16,678 bases of DNA, from the NCBI GenBank assembly GCA_030656435.1, contig JAUSOA010000259.1:1-16678 (forward strand), read 5' to 3'. The notes under the pieces were generated by a model. The model was given only the letters and a program-made list of their open reading frames with translations. It was not told the origin of the DNA and searched no databases. Of the stretch, positions 1 through 7,547 are shown one piece after another; positions within the stretch are counted from its first letter, which is position 1; each line of letters opens with the position of its first letter. The stretch comes from Acholeplasmataceae bacterium (GTDB lineage: Bacteria > Bacillota_I > Bacilli_A > Acholeplasmatales > Acholeplasmataceae). The position numbers and the translations under genes are program-made.

Positions 1-1
1 T

Positions 2-1612
2 ATTAAGCACCATTTTGATCTTGATGATAAGAAGGTTATTTTAACAGATGAACAAGAATATGCTAAAAATGAAATTCTTAAAAAAATAGGGAAAGCCGAA
101 ACATTTTTATTGAAGGGAATTACCGGATCTGGTAAAACCGAAGTTTACATTGAGGTCATGGAAAAAGTCATTCAAAAAAATATGGGGATTTTAGTTCTAG
201 TTCCCGAAATCACACTCATTGCTCCAATGGCTAAACGTCTGAAATCGCGATTTAAAAATGTAGCAATCTATCATAGTGCTTTATCTAAGGGTGAAAAATA
301 TGATCAATATAAAAAAATCCAATCCCATCAAGCATCCATTATTTTAGGGACGAGAAGTGCTGTCTTTCTTCCAATTGACAATTTAGGTTTAATTATCATC
401 GATGAAGAGCATGATCAATCCTATGAGCAATTTGAAGGTGTCATCTATGATGCGAAACAGATTGCACACATGAGAAGCATTTATCATAAAGCACCTCTTG
501 TTTTAGGAAGTGCGACTCCAAGCATTCAATCTATGTATCAAGCAACAAATGGTGTATTTCATTTATTAGAACTCACAAAAAGACCATTTGATTTAATACT
601 TCCAATCATATGGCTAGTCGATATGAAGGATGAGTTAAAGAAGAAAAATAGTTCGATATTTTCTAAATCTCTTTTAGAGGGAATGAAGAAAAGAATCGAA
701 AATAAGGAACAGACCATTCTTTTATTCAATCGAAAAGGATATTCACCCTTTGTCTTATGTAGAAGCTGTGGTGATGTGCCTTCATGTCCACATTGCGATA
801 TCTCACTGACATATTATAAGGATCGACAAGTCTTAAAATGCCATTATTGTGGGTATGAAAAACCATATCAAGCAACCTGTGAAGTCTGCAAGGAACCCAA
901 GGTTAAGGAGTTTGGTGCAGGAATAGAATATGTGGAAAATGAACTAAAAAAAGCACTCCCCAAAGCAAGAATTCTCCGCATGGACCATAATATGACTAGA
1001 ACCAAAAGTAGTCATGAAATCATTTGGAATCAATTCAATAATGAAGAAGCAGATATCCTTTTAGGAACTCAAATGGTTGCGAAAGGCCTAGATTTTCCTA
1101 AGGTTACCCTTGTTGGTGTTTTAATGGCTGACCTCCTCTTAAAAGTTCCCTCCTATAGAGCATCAGAAAATTGTTATATGCTCCTTGCTCAGGTGACAGG
1201 TAGAGCAGGAAGATTTCTTCCAGGTGAAGCGATTATTCAAGGCTATAATTTAGACCATTATGCAATCAAGAGCGTGAGTGAAGGCTATGATACCTTTTAT
1301 AAGGAAGCATTATACAATAGAAAATTATCCAATTACCTACCCTTTAAGAATACCTCTCAAATACTTGTTGAGGGCATGAATTTCCTAAAGACCTATCAAC
1401 ACGCCTTTATGATTAAAAAGAGTCTTATAGGCCTTTCTATAGATGTTTTAGGACCAACTCAAGCAATCATTAAGAAGATTAAAGATCATTACCGATTTAC
1501 ATTAACCATCAAGTATCAAGATATGGATTATGAAAAGCTTTTTCAAATAATTAAAGCATTTGATCAAGACCCCTATAAGGTCAAGTATTTTCCGACCTTA
1601 GACATAGTATAG
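2..1612 (+). CDS. priA: Primosomal protein N' (PriA helicase), 5'-truncated by window edge
   Basis: PriA is the superfamily 2 DNA helicase that restarts stalled replication forks and loads the primosome. The frame is open from base 2, and about 36 residues before the TTG at 110 already match the family (an LTDEQ motif leading into FLLKGITGSGKTEVY), so the true start lies upstream and 110 is not it. Seen in order: Walker A GITGSGKT, the DEEH box of motif II, GSATPS (motif III), four CxxC pairs (bases about 755-895) that form the two zinc sites, the GTQMVAKGLDFP motif, and QVTGRAGR (motif VI). About 536 residues are visible; the missing part is the N-terminal DNA-binding region of a protein usually 730-800 residues long. 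The stop TAG touches the fmt ribosome binding site, so the two genes are probably cotranscribed. No helicase motif is damaged. Confidence 0.96.
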   Translation: MKHHFDLDDKKVILTDEQEYAKNEILKKIGKAETFLLKGITGSGKTEVYIEVMEKVIQKNMGILVLVPEITLIAPMAKRLKSRFKNVAIYHSALSKGEKYDQYKKIQSHQASIILGTRSAVFLPIDNLGLIIIDEEHDQSYEQFEGVIYDAKQIAHMRSIYHKAPLVLGSATPSIQSMYQATNGVFHLLELTKRPFDLILPIIWLVDMKDELKKKNSSIFSKSLLEGMKKRIENKEQTILLFNRKGYSPFVLCRSCGDVPSCPHCDISLTYYKDRQVLKCHYCGYEKPYQATCEVCKEPKVKEFGAGIEYVENELKKALPKARILRMDHNMTRTKSSHEIIWNQFNNEEADILLGTQMVAKGLDFPKVTLVGVLMADLLLKVPSYRASENCYMLLAQVTGRAGRFLPGEAIIQGYNLDHYAIKSVSEGYDTFYKEALYNRKLSNYLPFKNTSQILVEGMNFLKTYQHAFMIKKSLIGLSIDVLGPTQAIIKKIKDHYRFTLTIKYQDMDYEKLFQIIKAFDQDPYKVKYFPTLDIV

Positions 1613-1623
1613 GAGATGATGAC

Positions 1624-2553
1624 ATGAAAATAGTATTTATGGGAACACCAAGCTTTGCTGTTCCAATCCTTGAAATGCTCAATAAAAAGCATACCGTTTT
1701 ACTCGTTGTAACACAACCGGATAAACCTACAGGAAGAAAAAAAGTAATGACTCAATCCCAAGTTAAATTGCAGGGTATTGAACTCAACATTCCTATTTTT
1801 CAGCCTGAAAAATTAAAAACAGATTACCAAAAAATAATTGATTTAAAGCCAGATTTTTTGATTACAGCAGCCTATGGTCAAATGCTTCCTAAAGAACTTT
1901 TAGATCAAATTAAGGCGATTAATGTGCATGGTTCCATTCTTCCTAAATACCGTGGAGGAGCTCCAATTCAATATGCTTTATTTGATGGATTAAGGGAAAC
2001 TGGTGTCACCGTCATGTATATGGCATACCTGATGGATAGCGGTGACATCATCAAGCAAGAGATAGTTCAAATTTATGAAAATGATAATTATTTAACTCTT
2101 TCTCAGAGAATGAGTTTAGTAGGTGCTTCTTTGTTAGATAGTGTCTTAAATGATATTTCTCAAGGAATTGTTCACAAAATTCCACAAAACCCTGATAAAG
2201 TATCATTTGCTTACACATTAAAGCATGAAGATGAAAGAATTTCCTTTCACCAATCCACTGAATCCATTATCAATCGAATTAAGGGTCTTTCACCTGAACC
2301 AGGTGCTCATGCGTATCTTAAAAATACAATGATCAAATTCTATCGTGCTCAAAAAGGTGATATAATAGACAATAAAGCAGTTCCAGGGACTGTTTTGCAA
2401 TCTAAGAAGAGATTAATTATCAAAACACTAGATTCATCGATAGAAATACTTGAAATTCAAGTTCCAGGTAAGAAAGCAATGCATACTAAAGATTTTCTAA
2501 ATGGTCAAACCATCATCCATGACGATGATGTATTTATAGAAAGGAGCAATTAA
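1624..2553 (+). CDS. fmt: Methionyl-tRNA formyltransferase
   Basis: Fmt transfers a formyl group from 10-formyltetrahydrofolate to Met-tRNAi, giving the initiator fMet-tRNA in the cytoplasm. The 309-residue length is normal. The N-terminal formyltransferase fold begins MKIVFMGTPSFA. The active site is intact: Asn100 and His102 in the INVHGS motif, followed by ILPKYRGGAPIQ, and Asp138 in MDSGD; these align with E. coli N106, H108 and D144. The C-terminal tRNA-binding domain (about 200-305) includes a GLSPEPGAHA motif. The ribosome binding site AGGAGA at 1611-1616 overlaps the end of priA. In Bacillus, def (peptide deformylase) lies between priA and fmt (from memory); here def is absent from this position and must be encoded elsewhere if present. 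Confidence 0.97.
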   Translation: MKIVFMGTPSFAVPILEMLNKKHTVLLVVTQPDKPTGRKKVMTQSQVKLQGIELNIPIFQPEKLKTDYQKIIDLKPDFLITAAYGQMLPKELLDQIKAINVHGSILPKYRGGAPIQYALFDGLRETGVTVMYMAYLMDSGDIIKQEIVQIYENDNYLTLSQRMSLVGASLLDSVLNDISQGIVHKIPQNPDKVSFAYTLKHEDERISFHQSTESIINRIKGLSPEPGAHAYLKNTMIKFYRAQKGDIIDNKAVPGTVLQSKKRLIIKTLDSSIEILEIQVPGKKAMHTKDFLNGQTIIHDDDVFIERSN

Positions 2554-2555
2554 TC

Positions 2556-3125
2556 ATGGCAGACAAAAAAGCGAAGAAACTCATTTATACAAGACATGAA
2601 ATGTTTGAACTCAACAAAAAATTACTACTTAAAAGAGGAGTAACTTTAGAATCGATTGCTGAGATTAGCTTTAACCAACAGGCTAAGTATACCGATAATA
2701 TCAGCAGAGATATTTGTTTAGAATCAGTTGAAAAGATTTTATCGCTTCGTGATGTATTTCATCATGTTCAGCTTGCTGCTGAAATTGATCGACTTGCAGA
2801 AGAAGGAATGTTTCAAGGTCCAATTCAAGATATCATTTATGAAGATTTAGGTCTATTTGGTATTGATGAAACGATGGGTCTTGATGTTTCTGGATTATAT
2901 GGAACCATTGGACAAACCAATTTCGGAGATATTGATGTCAATAATCATGGAATCGTAAAAAGATTAAATGATGCTGGCAAGGAAGATGGCATTTGTCATA
3001 CATTCCTAGATGACATCGTTGGTGCAATAGCTGCAGCAGCTTCGACAAGAGTTGCACAAGTCATGAGTGAAGAAACTGCTCATGAGGAAACGGGTCTCAA
3101 ACGTTTTTCAATTTTCGATCTATAA
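2556..3125 (+). CDS. pgpA: Phosphatidylglycerophosphatase A family protein (YutG-like)
   Basis: The protein belongs to the PgpA/YutG family, whose characterised members dephosphorylate phosphatidylglycerophosphate to phosphatidylglycerol. It has 189 residues. Family features are the N-terminal KRGVTLESIAE stretch, FGIDE at 102-106, a YGTIGQTNFGDID stretch at 115-127, GIVKRLND at 132-139 and the hallmark CHTFLDDIVGAIAAA at 147-161 with the acidic pair Asp152-Asp153. No membrane segment is evident, as in the soluble Bacillus YutG type, so the lipid phosphatase role is known of the family rather than shown here. The start follows an AAGGAG ribosome binding site at 2541-2546 that lies inside the end of fmt. 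It shares a putative operon with priA, fmt and the membrane protein downstream. Confidence 0.87.
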   Translation: MADKKAKKLIYTRHEMFELNKKLLLKRGVTLESIAEISFNQQAKYTDNISRDICLESVEKILSLRDVFHHVQLAAEIDRLAEEGMFQGPIQDIIYEDLGLFGIDETMGLDVSGLYGTIGQTNFGDIDVNNHGIVKRLNDAGKEDGICHTFLDDIVGAIAAAASTRVAQVMSEETAHEETGLKRFSIFDL

Positions 3126-3143
3126 CAAGAAGAGGGATTATTT

Positions 3144-4454
3144 GTGGGGAAATCTAGAAAATACAGCATCTGGAATTTAAACGCACTTGGTAAAGATGTA
3201 TTTGCTAGGTTTTTTGGCTTTGAACAGGGTGTCGATATCACAGATGATGTTGCAGTACTTTATCGAAGAAATGTAGTTATTAAGAATATCGTCTTTGTCT
3301 CAAATATCATGTATTCAATCATCTTATTTTTACTCTCTTTATCCACTCAGGGGGAAGTTTCAGACTGGGTTGTAGCATTTGTTGCTTTTCCACTAACCTA
3401 TGTCATCAATAAATTTCTTAAAAAGCTAATCAATATGGATCCTCACGATAAAACGAAACAGTCGGTTGCCATGTATGTTGCTGCATTCTACATCTTCTTT
3501 TCATCTATTTTGATTTATGCAAGACTATATCAAAATGAATATTTTGAAACTGCTGCCTATATTTTAATGTATTATGCAGTCGTTGTTATTTCTCTTTATC
3601 AAGAAAGAAAGCTTTTAAGCTCAAGCTTTCAAGCACTTTTAGCACTCTTAACAGTCATCCATTTAATATGGACCTATAGTATTCAAGGCTTAGTAGGAGA
3701 AGAAACAATTCTTCAATTTCTACCAAGATTTGTGAGAATGCCAGAATTCTCTGATATCTTACTTCGTACATTACTCTTCATTCTATTCTATTTTGTTGTT
3801 TACGCGATTGTCTCTATGGGACAATATATGCAGGAAGAACGAAAGCTAGAATTAATAAAAAGAAGACAGGTTCAAGGCGATTTTTCTCATATCGTTGGTG
3901 ACCTATTTTCAGTCGTATTTTCTAGTTCCTACACGCTAATGGACAAAAGACACGCCTATCAGGTTCAACAAATGAGTGAAAAACTTGCCGACTATGTTGG
4001 TCTATCATCTGCGAAGAAGACTGAGTTGAATCAATATGCAATGATTCATCTTCAATATCAAGAAATTAAAAATCTTTTAAATGAGATGAACTCATTTGAT
4101 GAAAAATCATATGAGATTTTAAAGGAAAAGACTGAGCTTGGTTCAAAGATTGCTAAGCGTATGCAGCTTGCTCAAAAATGTGAGGATATTGCAAGAGCAC
4201 ATATCGAAGATACAGCCAATGAGAATTTCTTAAAAGAAATGCTAGTCATACAGCCAGATATCGAAGCACAAATCATATTGCTCGCCGATCTCTACATCAC
4301 GATGCGTGGTCCAAAGCCATATAAAAGACCAATGGCACATAATATTGTCTTAAAATCATTTCAAACAGAGCTATCCAATTATTTCGATTATGATTTAAAG
4401 GAAAGATTCCTTAAATTTAACGATGAGTTTGCAGAAATGTACAATAATTTCTAG
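3144..4454 (+). CDS. Six-TM membrane protein with a degenerate HD-GYP-like cytoplasmic domain
   Basis: I recognise no named gene. The 436-residue protein has a short N-terminal cytoplasmic part, then six hydrophobic segments near residues 49-68, 75-95, 107-127, 133-152, 159-180 and 205-227. A charged linker (about 228-243) leads into a soluble domain (245-436). That domain follows the layout of HD-GYP c-di-GMP phosphodiesterases: a first His (H270) in an R-H-A-Y helix, a DYVGLSSAKKTELNQYA helix, then IHL at 301-303 where the HD doublet of an LLHDIGK motif is expected, His353, and ADLYITMRGPKPYKRPM at 381-397, which resembles the ADVYDALTSxRPYRxxM segment of the family. The metal-binding Asp of the HD pair is Leu and no GYP triplet is seen, so catalysis is unlikely; a sensory or binding role is inferred. 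The start is GTG, with AGAGGG at 3131-3136 as ribosome binding site. The fold assignment is a pattern judgement. Confidence 0.75.
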   Translation: MGKSRKYSIWNLNALGKDVFARFFGFEQGVDITDDVAVLYRRNVVIKNIVFVSNIMYSIILFLLSLSTQGEVSDWVVAFVAFPLTYVINKFLKKLINMDPHDKTKQSVAMYVAAFYIFFSSILIYARLYQNEYFETAAYILMYYAVVVISLYQERKLLSSSFQALLALLTVIHLIWTYSIQGLVGEETILQFLPRFVRMPEFSDILLRTLLFILFYFVVYAIVSMGQYMQEERKLELIKRRQVQGDFSHIVGDLFSVVFSSSYTLMDKRHAYQVQQMSEKLADYVGLSSAKKTELNQYAMIHLQYQEIKNLLNEMNSFDEKSYEILKEKTELGSKIAKRMQLAQKCEDIARAHIEDTANENFLKEMLVIQPDIEAQIILLADLYITMRGPKPYKRPMAHNIVLKSFQTELSNYFDYDLKERFLKFNDEFAEMYNNF

Positions 4455-4479
4455 TGGTTCAAAAACCAATATAAAACGC

Positions 4480-4508
4480 TTGACTTATTTCATTTATTCA
4501 TGTATTAT
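4480..4508 (+). promoter_or_regulatory. Sigma-A type promoter for the metK leader
   Basis: A TTGACT -35 element (4480-4485) is separated by 17 bp from a TATTAT -10 element (4503-4508). This predicts transcription starting near 4515, which leaves a leader of about 190 nt holding the riboswitch. It is the best match to a housekeeping promoter in the window. Confidence 0.8.
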
Positions 4509-4537
4509 AAATCGGTAATTATAAATAATAAGTATTA

Positions 4538-4631
4538 CTTATTCAGAGCTACGGAGGCCAGTGACCTATGAAGTAGCAGCAACCTATTCAATTAGGTGCT
4601 TCCCACGAGGGGTAAAAAACCCATCAATAAG
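4538..4631 (+). promoter_or_regulatory. S-box (SAM-I type) riboswitch aptamer
   Basis: The leader upstream of metK carries the S-box core. P1 is CTTATT (4538-4543) pairing with AATAAG (4626-4631). AGAG follows at 4545-4548. P2 is CTAC (4549-4552) with GTAG (4573-4576), a kink-turn made of GGA (4553-4555) opposite TGA (4569-4571), and an AGG/CCT upper stem. The conserved GCAACC is at 4579-4584. P3 is ACCTA (4582-4586) with TAGGT (4593-4597), overlapping the conserved GGTGC (4595-4599). A short P4 is GGGT/ACCC (4610-4613 with 4619-4622). A P2-loop pseudoknot of GTG (4561-4563) with CAC (4604-4606) is possible. SAM-I RNAs bind S-adenosylmethionine and switch off methionine/SAM genes, which fits the metK location. 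P3 and P4 are shorter than in well-studied examples, so a SAM-I/IV relative remains possible. Confidence 0.9.
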
Positions 4632-4649
4632 GAAAAAAACCAATAATGG

Positions 4650-4676
4650 CACTTTTCCTTGAGAAGAGTGTTTTTT
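4650..4676 (+). terminator. Riboswitch-controlled terminator (expression platform)
   Basis: CACTTTTC (4650-4657) pairs with GAAGAGTG (4663-4670) around a 5-nt loop and is followed by six T (4671-4676): an intrinsic terminator ahead of metK. A competing antiterminator is visible: AAGGAAAA (4629-4636), which includes the 3' strand of aptamer P1, pairs with TTTTCCTT (4653-4660), which includes the 5' arm of the terminator. When SAM holds P1 together the antiterminator cannot form and transcription should stop; without SAM the antiterminator should form and metK is transcribed. The pairing is seen directly; the switching logic is that known for S-box RNAs. Confidence 0.9.
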
Positions 4677-4703
4677 ATATGAAAAAACGAAAGGATATTT
4701 GAA

Positions 4704-5852
4704 ATGAGAAAATTATTCAGCAGTGAATCCGTAACAGAAGGACATCCAGATAAGGTCGCAGATTTTATCTCCGATTCTATTTTAGATGCAGTATTAGAGC
4801 AAGACCCAAATTCAAGAGTTGCATGTGAGACAGCAGTCACCACAGATTATGCGCTTCTTTTTGGTGAAATCACTACCAATGCAACTATCGATTTTGAGAA
4901 GGTAGTTAGAAATGCAATTCACCTTATTGGCTATAACAAAAAAGAGTATGGATATAATGCAGATGATGTCGTTGTCGATGTCAGAATTAAACCACAGTCA
5001 CCTGATATTGCATTGGGAGTCGATGAAAGAGAAAATAAGGAACAAGGCGCAGGAGATCAGGGTTTAATGTTTGGTTATGCATGCAATGAAACCCTAAATT
5101 TAATGCCACTTCCAATTGACTTATCACACCGCTTAGCAAAACGCTTAAGTGAAGTTAGAAAAGAAAATATCATCAAAGGACTGCGTCCAGATGGTAAAAC
5201 ACAAGTAACCGTCGAATACGATGAAAATAACTATCCAATTTCAATTCACACGGTTGTTTTATCTACACAACACGATGAAGATTGGAATCAAGAAGACTTA
5301 AAAAAAGAAATTCATGAGCATGTGTTAAGACCTATTTTAAAGGGATATGACACAACAAACACTATCTATCAAATCAACCCGACGGGAAGATTTGTAATGG
5401 GTGGTCCACATGGAGATGCTGGATTGACAGGAAGAAAGATTATTGTAGATACCTATGGTGGATATGCACGTCATGGTGGTGGAGCATTTTCAGGCAAGGA
5501 TGCATCGAAAGTGGATAGAAGTGCTGCCTATATGGCAAGATATATTGCTAAGAATGTTGTCGGTTCTGGAATTGCTGATCAATGTGAAATACAAATTGCC
5601 TATGCAATTGGTATAGCAGAGCCAGTCAGTGTTCACGTAAATACATTTGGAACAGAGAAGGTTGATGTCAAACTTATCTATCAAGCGATTCTAAAGAATT
5701 TTGATTTAAGACCTGCAGCAATTATTAAAACACTAGATTTAAAACGTCCAATTTTTGCGAAAACATCAGCATATGGACATTTTGGTAGAGAAGAAGAAAC
5801 ATTCACATGGGAAAAGCTGAATAAGATTGATATTTTTAAAAATCTATTATAA
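4704..5852 (+). CDS. metK: S-adenosylmethionine synthetase
   Basis: MetK makes S-adenosylmethionine from methionine and ATP in the cytoplasm. The protein has 382 residues, close to the usual 380-400. All three domains of the fold are represented: the N-terminal SESVTEGHPDK motif (7-17) with the ATP-binding His14, signature 1 GAGDQGLMFGYA (115-126), and signature 2 GGGAFSGKD (258-266) followed by SKVDRSAAY. No key residue is missing. The ATG follows a GAAAGGA ribosome binding site at about 4689-4695. The leader carries a SAM riboswitch, so feedback control by its own product is expected. The next gene starts 20 bp after the stop with no terminator between. Confidence 0.98.
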   Translation: MRKLFSSESVTEGHPDKVADFISDSILDAVLEQDPNSRVACETAVTTDYALLFGEITTNATIDFEKVVRNAIHLIGYNKKEYGYNADDVVVDVRIKPQSPDIALGVDERENKEQGAGDQGLMFGYACNETLNLMPLPIDLSHRLAKRLSEVRKENIIKGLRPDGKTQVTVEYDENNYPISIHTVVLSTQHDEDWNQEDLKKEIHEHVLRPILKGYDTTNTIYQINPTGRFVMGGPHGDAGLTGRKIIVDTYGGYARHGGGAFSGKDASKVDRSAAYMARYIAKNVVGSGIADQCEIQIAYAIGIAEPVSVHVNTFGTEKVDVKLIYQAILKNFDLRPAAIIKTLDLKRPIFAKTSAYGHFGREEETFTWEKLNKIDIFKNLL

Positions 5853-5872
5853 AATAATAAATAGGTGATTAT

Positions 5873-6775
5873 ATGAACAAACTTGAAGTTTTAGAGAAGA
5901 AGCGATTAGATATATATAGTAAATACGATAAGGAACAACGCACAGGAATTATATTAATCGTGGTTGCGTTGCTATTTGCAATTGGAGCATTTCTTTTAGG
6001 AACCGATTTCCTATTTATTCCAGCTGCAATCCTTGGCTTTATTGCACTTCTCTTTTTCGGAATTGCACAACGTCATGTGCAAACCTTTCGAACACTCATC
6101 AAGTCTGAATTAATCCTAACCTTACTTAAGGATCAATTCGATAATGTGTCCTATGATGCAAAGGGGTTCATTCCATCATCAACTATCGTTTCTACTGGTA
6201 TGGTCAAAAGACCTGACCGGTTTCACGGTGAAGACTACATTAGAGGATCCTATAAGGGAGTTAATTTCCAAGTTTCTGATGTTGATTTAAAGGAGAGAGT
6301 TGAAACAAGAGACTCCAAAGGAAACGTTCATGTCTCCTATCAAACTTATTTCAAGGGTAGATGGTATATTTATCAATTTGAAAGAAGGTTTAAAGATGTC
6401 TTAAAGATTTGTGAAGGTCGAGGCTATCAAGTCAATACCAAGGGCTTAGTCAAGATTGACACAGAAAGTATCGAGTTCAATAAAAAGTTTTCAATCTATG
6501 CATCCACTCAGGAATATGGATTTTATCATATCACATCCTCAATGATTGAAAAACTTATGGAGCTTGAAAAGCTTCATCGCGGATCGATTTTATATTATTA
6601 TGCAGGAAATGAACTGCACATTGGTGTCAACGATAGAAGAGACTACATGGAACTATCAGTCAAGACACCAATTAATGAAGAATCACTCAAGACATTTATG
6701 GGTGACATTGATCTAATACCAGCAATCATCAATGAATTGCGATTAGATAGCAATAAATTTAAAAACCCTCTTTAG
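5873..6775 (+). CDS. DUF3137-like membrane protein, partner of LemA
   Basis: The function is unknown. The 300-residue protein begins with a charged helix (1-22), then two hydrophobic segments close together (about 24-43 and 46-66) forming a hairpin in the membrane, then a large soluble domain of about 230 residues. The composition of that domain and the neighbouring lemA match the DUF3137 family, which commonly sits beside LemA genes; the family call is from recognition of layout and context. Useful landmarks are RPDRFHGEDYIRGSYKGVNF at about 112-131 and FKGRWYIYQFERRF at about 160-173. The start is ATG after AGGTGA (5863-5868). It lies between metK and lemA with gaps of 20 and 15 nt, so it is probably expressed from the metK promoter. 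Confidence 0.75.
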   Translation: MNKLEVLEKKRLDIYSKYDKEQRTGIILIVVALLFAIGAFLLGTDFLFIPAAILGFIALLFFGIAQRHVQTFRTLIKSELILTLLKDQFDNVSYDAKGFIPSSTIVSTGMVKRPDRFHGEDYIRGSYKGVNFQVSDVDLKERVETRDSKGNVHVSYQTYFKGRWYIYQFERRFKDVLKICEGRGYQVNTKGLVKIDTESIEFNKKFSIYASTQEYGFYHITSSMIEKLMELEKLHRGSILYYYAGNELHIGVNDRRDYMELSVKTPINEESLKTFMGDIDLIPAIINELRLDSNKFKNPL

Positions 6776-6790
6776 GAAGGAGAGAAAGAA

Positions 6791-7348
6791 ATGACAGAGT
6801 TATATATTGGTTTAGGCATAGGTTTATTATTACTTATTATTGTTGGATGGATTATTAGTACAATCAATTCATTCAGAAGAATGCTTGTCAAAATTGATGA
6901 ATCAGAATCAAGCATCGATGTTGCACTTACAAAGCGTTTTGATTTGCTATCAAAAATGTTTTCTGCTGTTAAAGGCTACATGAAGCATGAACAAGAGACA
7001 TTGACAAAGGTTGTTTCGATGAGACAGCCATCACACGGTGCTCCTATGGCTGAAAAGCAAGAATTCGCAAATGAAGTCACTAGAGGACTTCAAGCGATCA
7101 ATGTAGTCGTTGAACAGTACCCCGACCTAAAGGCTTCTCAAAATGTTGGTAAGCTTCAAGATGCTTCTGTAGAAGTTGAAGAAAACCTTCAAGCAGCAAG
7201 ACGTGTTTATAATTCAAACGTTTCATACTACAATCAAAAAGTGGTTGTATTTCCAAGCAATATCATTGCGAATTGGAAGAAGTTTGAAAAACGTGCTTTC
7301 TTCGAAGCAGAAGCAATTAAGAGACAAGACGTTAAATTTGATTTCTAA
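6791..7348 (+). CDS. lemA: LemA family protein
   Basis: LemA proteins are small membrane-anchored helical-bundle proteins of uncertain function, widespread in bacteria. This one has 185 residues. A single N-terminal hydrophobic segment (about 5-24) is followed by the family core: a helix ending SIDVALTKRFDLLSKMF (41-57), VKGYMKHEQETL (60-71), a long helical middle, and the C-terminal RRVYNSNVSYYNQKVVVFPSN segment typical of the family (YNxxVxxYNxxxxxFPxN pattern). The ribosome binding site is a strong AGGAAGGAGA just upstream, starting at the stop of the DUF3137-like gene. A terminator follows directly, ending the metK-DUF3137-lemA unit. Confidence 0.93.
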   Translation: MTELYIGLGIGLLLLIIVGWIISTINSFRRMLVKIDESESSIDVALTKRFDLLSKMFSAVKGYMKHEQETLTKVVSMRQPSHGAPMAEKQEFANEVTRGLQAINVVVEQYPDLKASQNVGKLQDASVEVEENLQAARRVYNSNVSYYNQKVVVFPSNIIANWKKFEKRAFFEAEAIKRQDVKFDF

Positions 7349-7377
7349 TAGGATGCCACCGGCATCTTATTTTTTTT
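7348..7377 (+). terminator. Intrinsic terminator after lemA
   Basis: A 10-bp stem with core GATGCC (7352-7357) and GGCATC (7361-7366) around a 3-nt ACC loop, extended by GU and AU pairs to 7348/7370, is followed by a run of T to 7377. It starts at the last base of the lemA stop codon. Confidence 0.9.
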
Positions 7378-7411
7378 ATACCTTTATAATGCGATTATAT
7401 AGTTATTGAAC

Positions 7412-7445
7412 AAAGGGTTGAGAATTATCTCGCCCTTTTATTTTT
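7412..7445 (+). terminator. Second hairpin with T-rich tail between lemA and secA
   Basis: AAAGGG (7412-7417) pairs with CCCTTT (7433-7438), with an inner GAG (7420-7422)/CTC (7429-7431) stem, a T bulge and an AATTAT loop. TTTTATTTTT follows. It looks like a second, back-up intrinsic terminator 35 bp after the first. The A-run 5' to the stem is short, so a role on the other strand is less likely. Confidence 0.6.
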
Positions 7446-7523
7446 AGCAAATATTTAAATTATGTTAAAATCCCATAAACAGTGATATCGCTTGTAAAAA
7501 TACGCCTATTATAGTAATATAAT
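7444..7523 (+). promoter_or_regulatory. Promoter region of secA (two candidate -10 elements)
   Basis: Two candidates are seen between the terminators and secA. One is an extended -10, TGTTAAAAT (7463-7471), with a weak TTAGCA -35 (7444-7449) at 16 bp. The other is a perfect TATAAT at 7518-7523, with only a TTGTAA (7492-7497) at an over-long 20-bp spacing. Because two terminators precede it, a promoter must lie here; which element is used cannot be decided by eye. Confidence 0.45.
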
Positions 7524-7547
7524 AAAGAACGTAAAGGATGTGTATCT

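Noticed and set aside
110..112. TTG as the start of priA
   Set aside because: The frame is open back to base 2 and the upstream residues match PriA up to the Walker A motif; the gene is cut by the window edge.
4455..4468. Hairpin TGGTT/AACCA right after the membrane protein gene
   Set aside because: It has only a 5-bp stem with a 4-nt loop and no T run after it, so it is not supported as a terminator.
4592..4843. - strand open frame across the metK leader and metK start
   Set aside because: It lies opposite the riboswitch and metK, shows no family resemblance and no ribosome binding site; it is an antisense shadow.
7176..7409. Second + strand open frame overlapping the end of lemA
   Set aside because: It is out of frame with the well-supported LemA product and runs through the terminator at 7348-7377.
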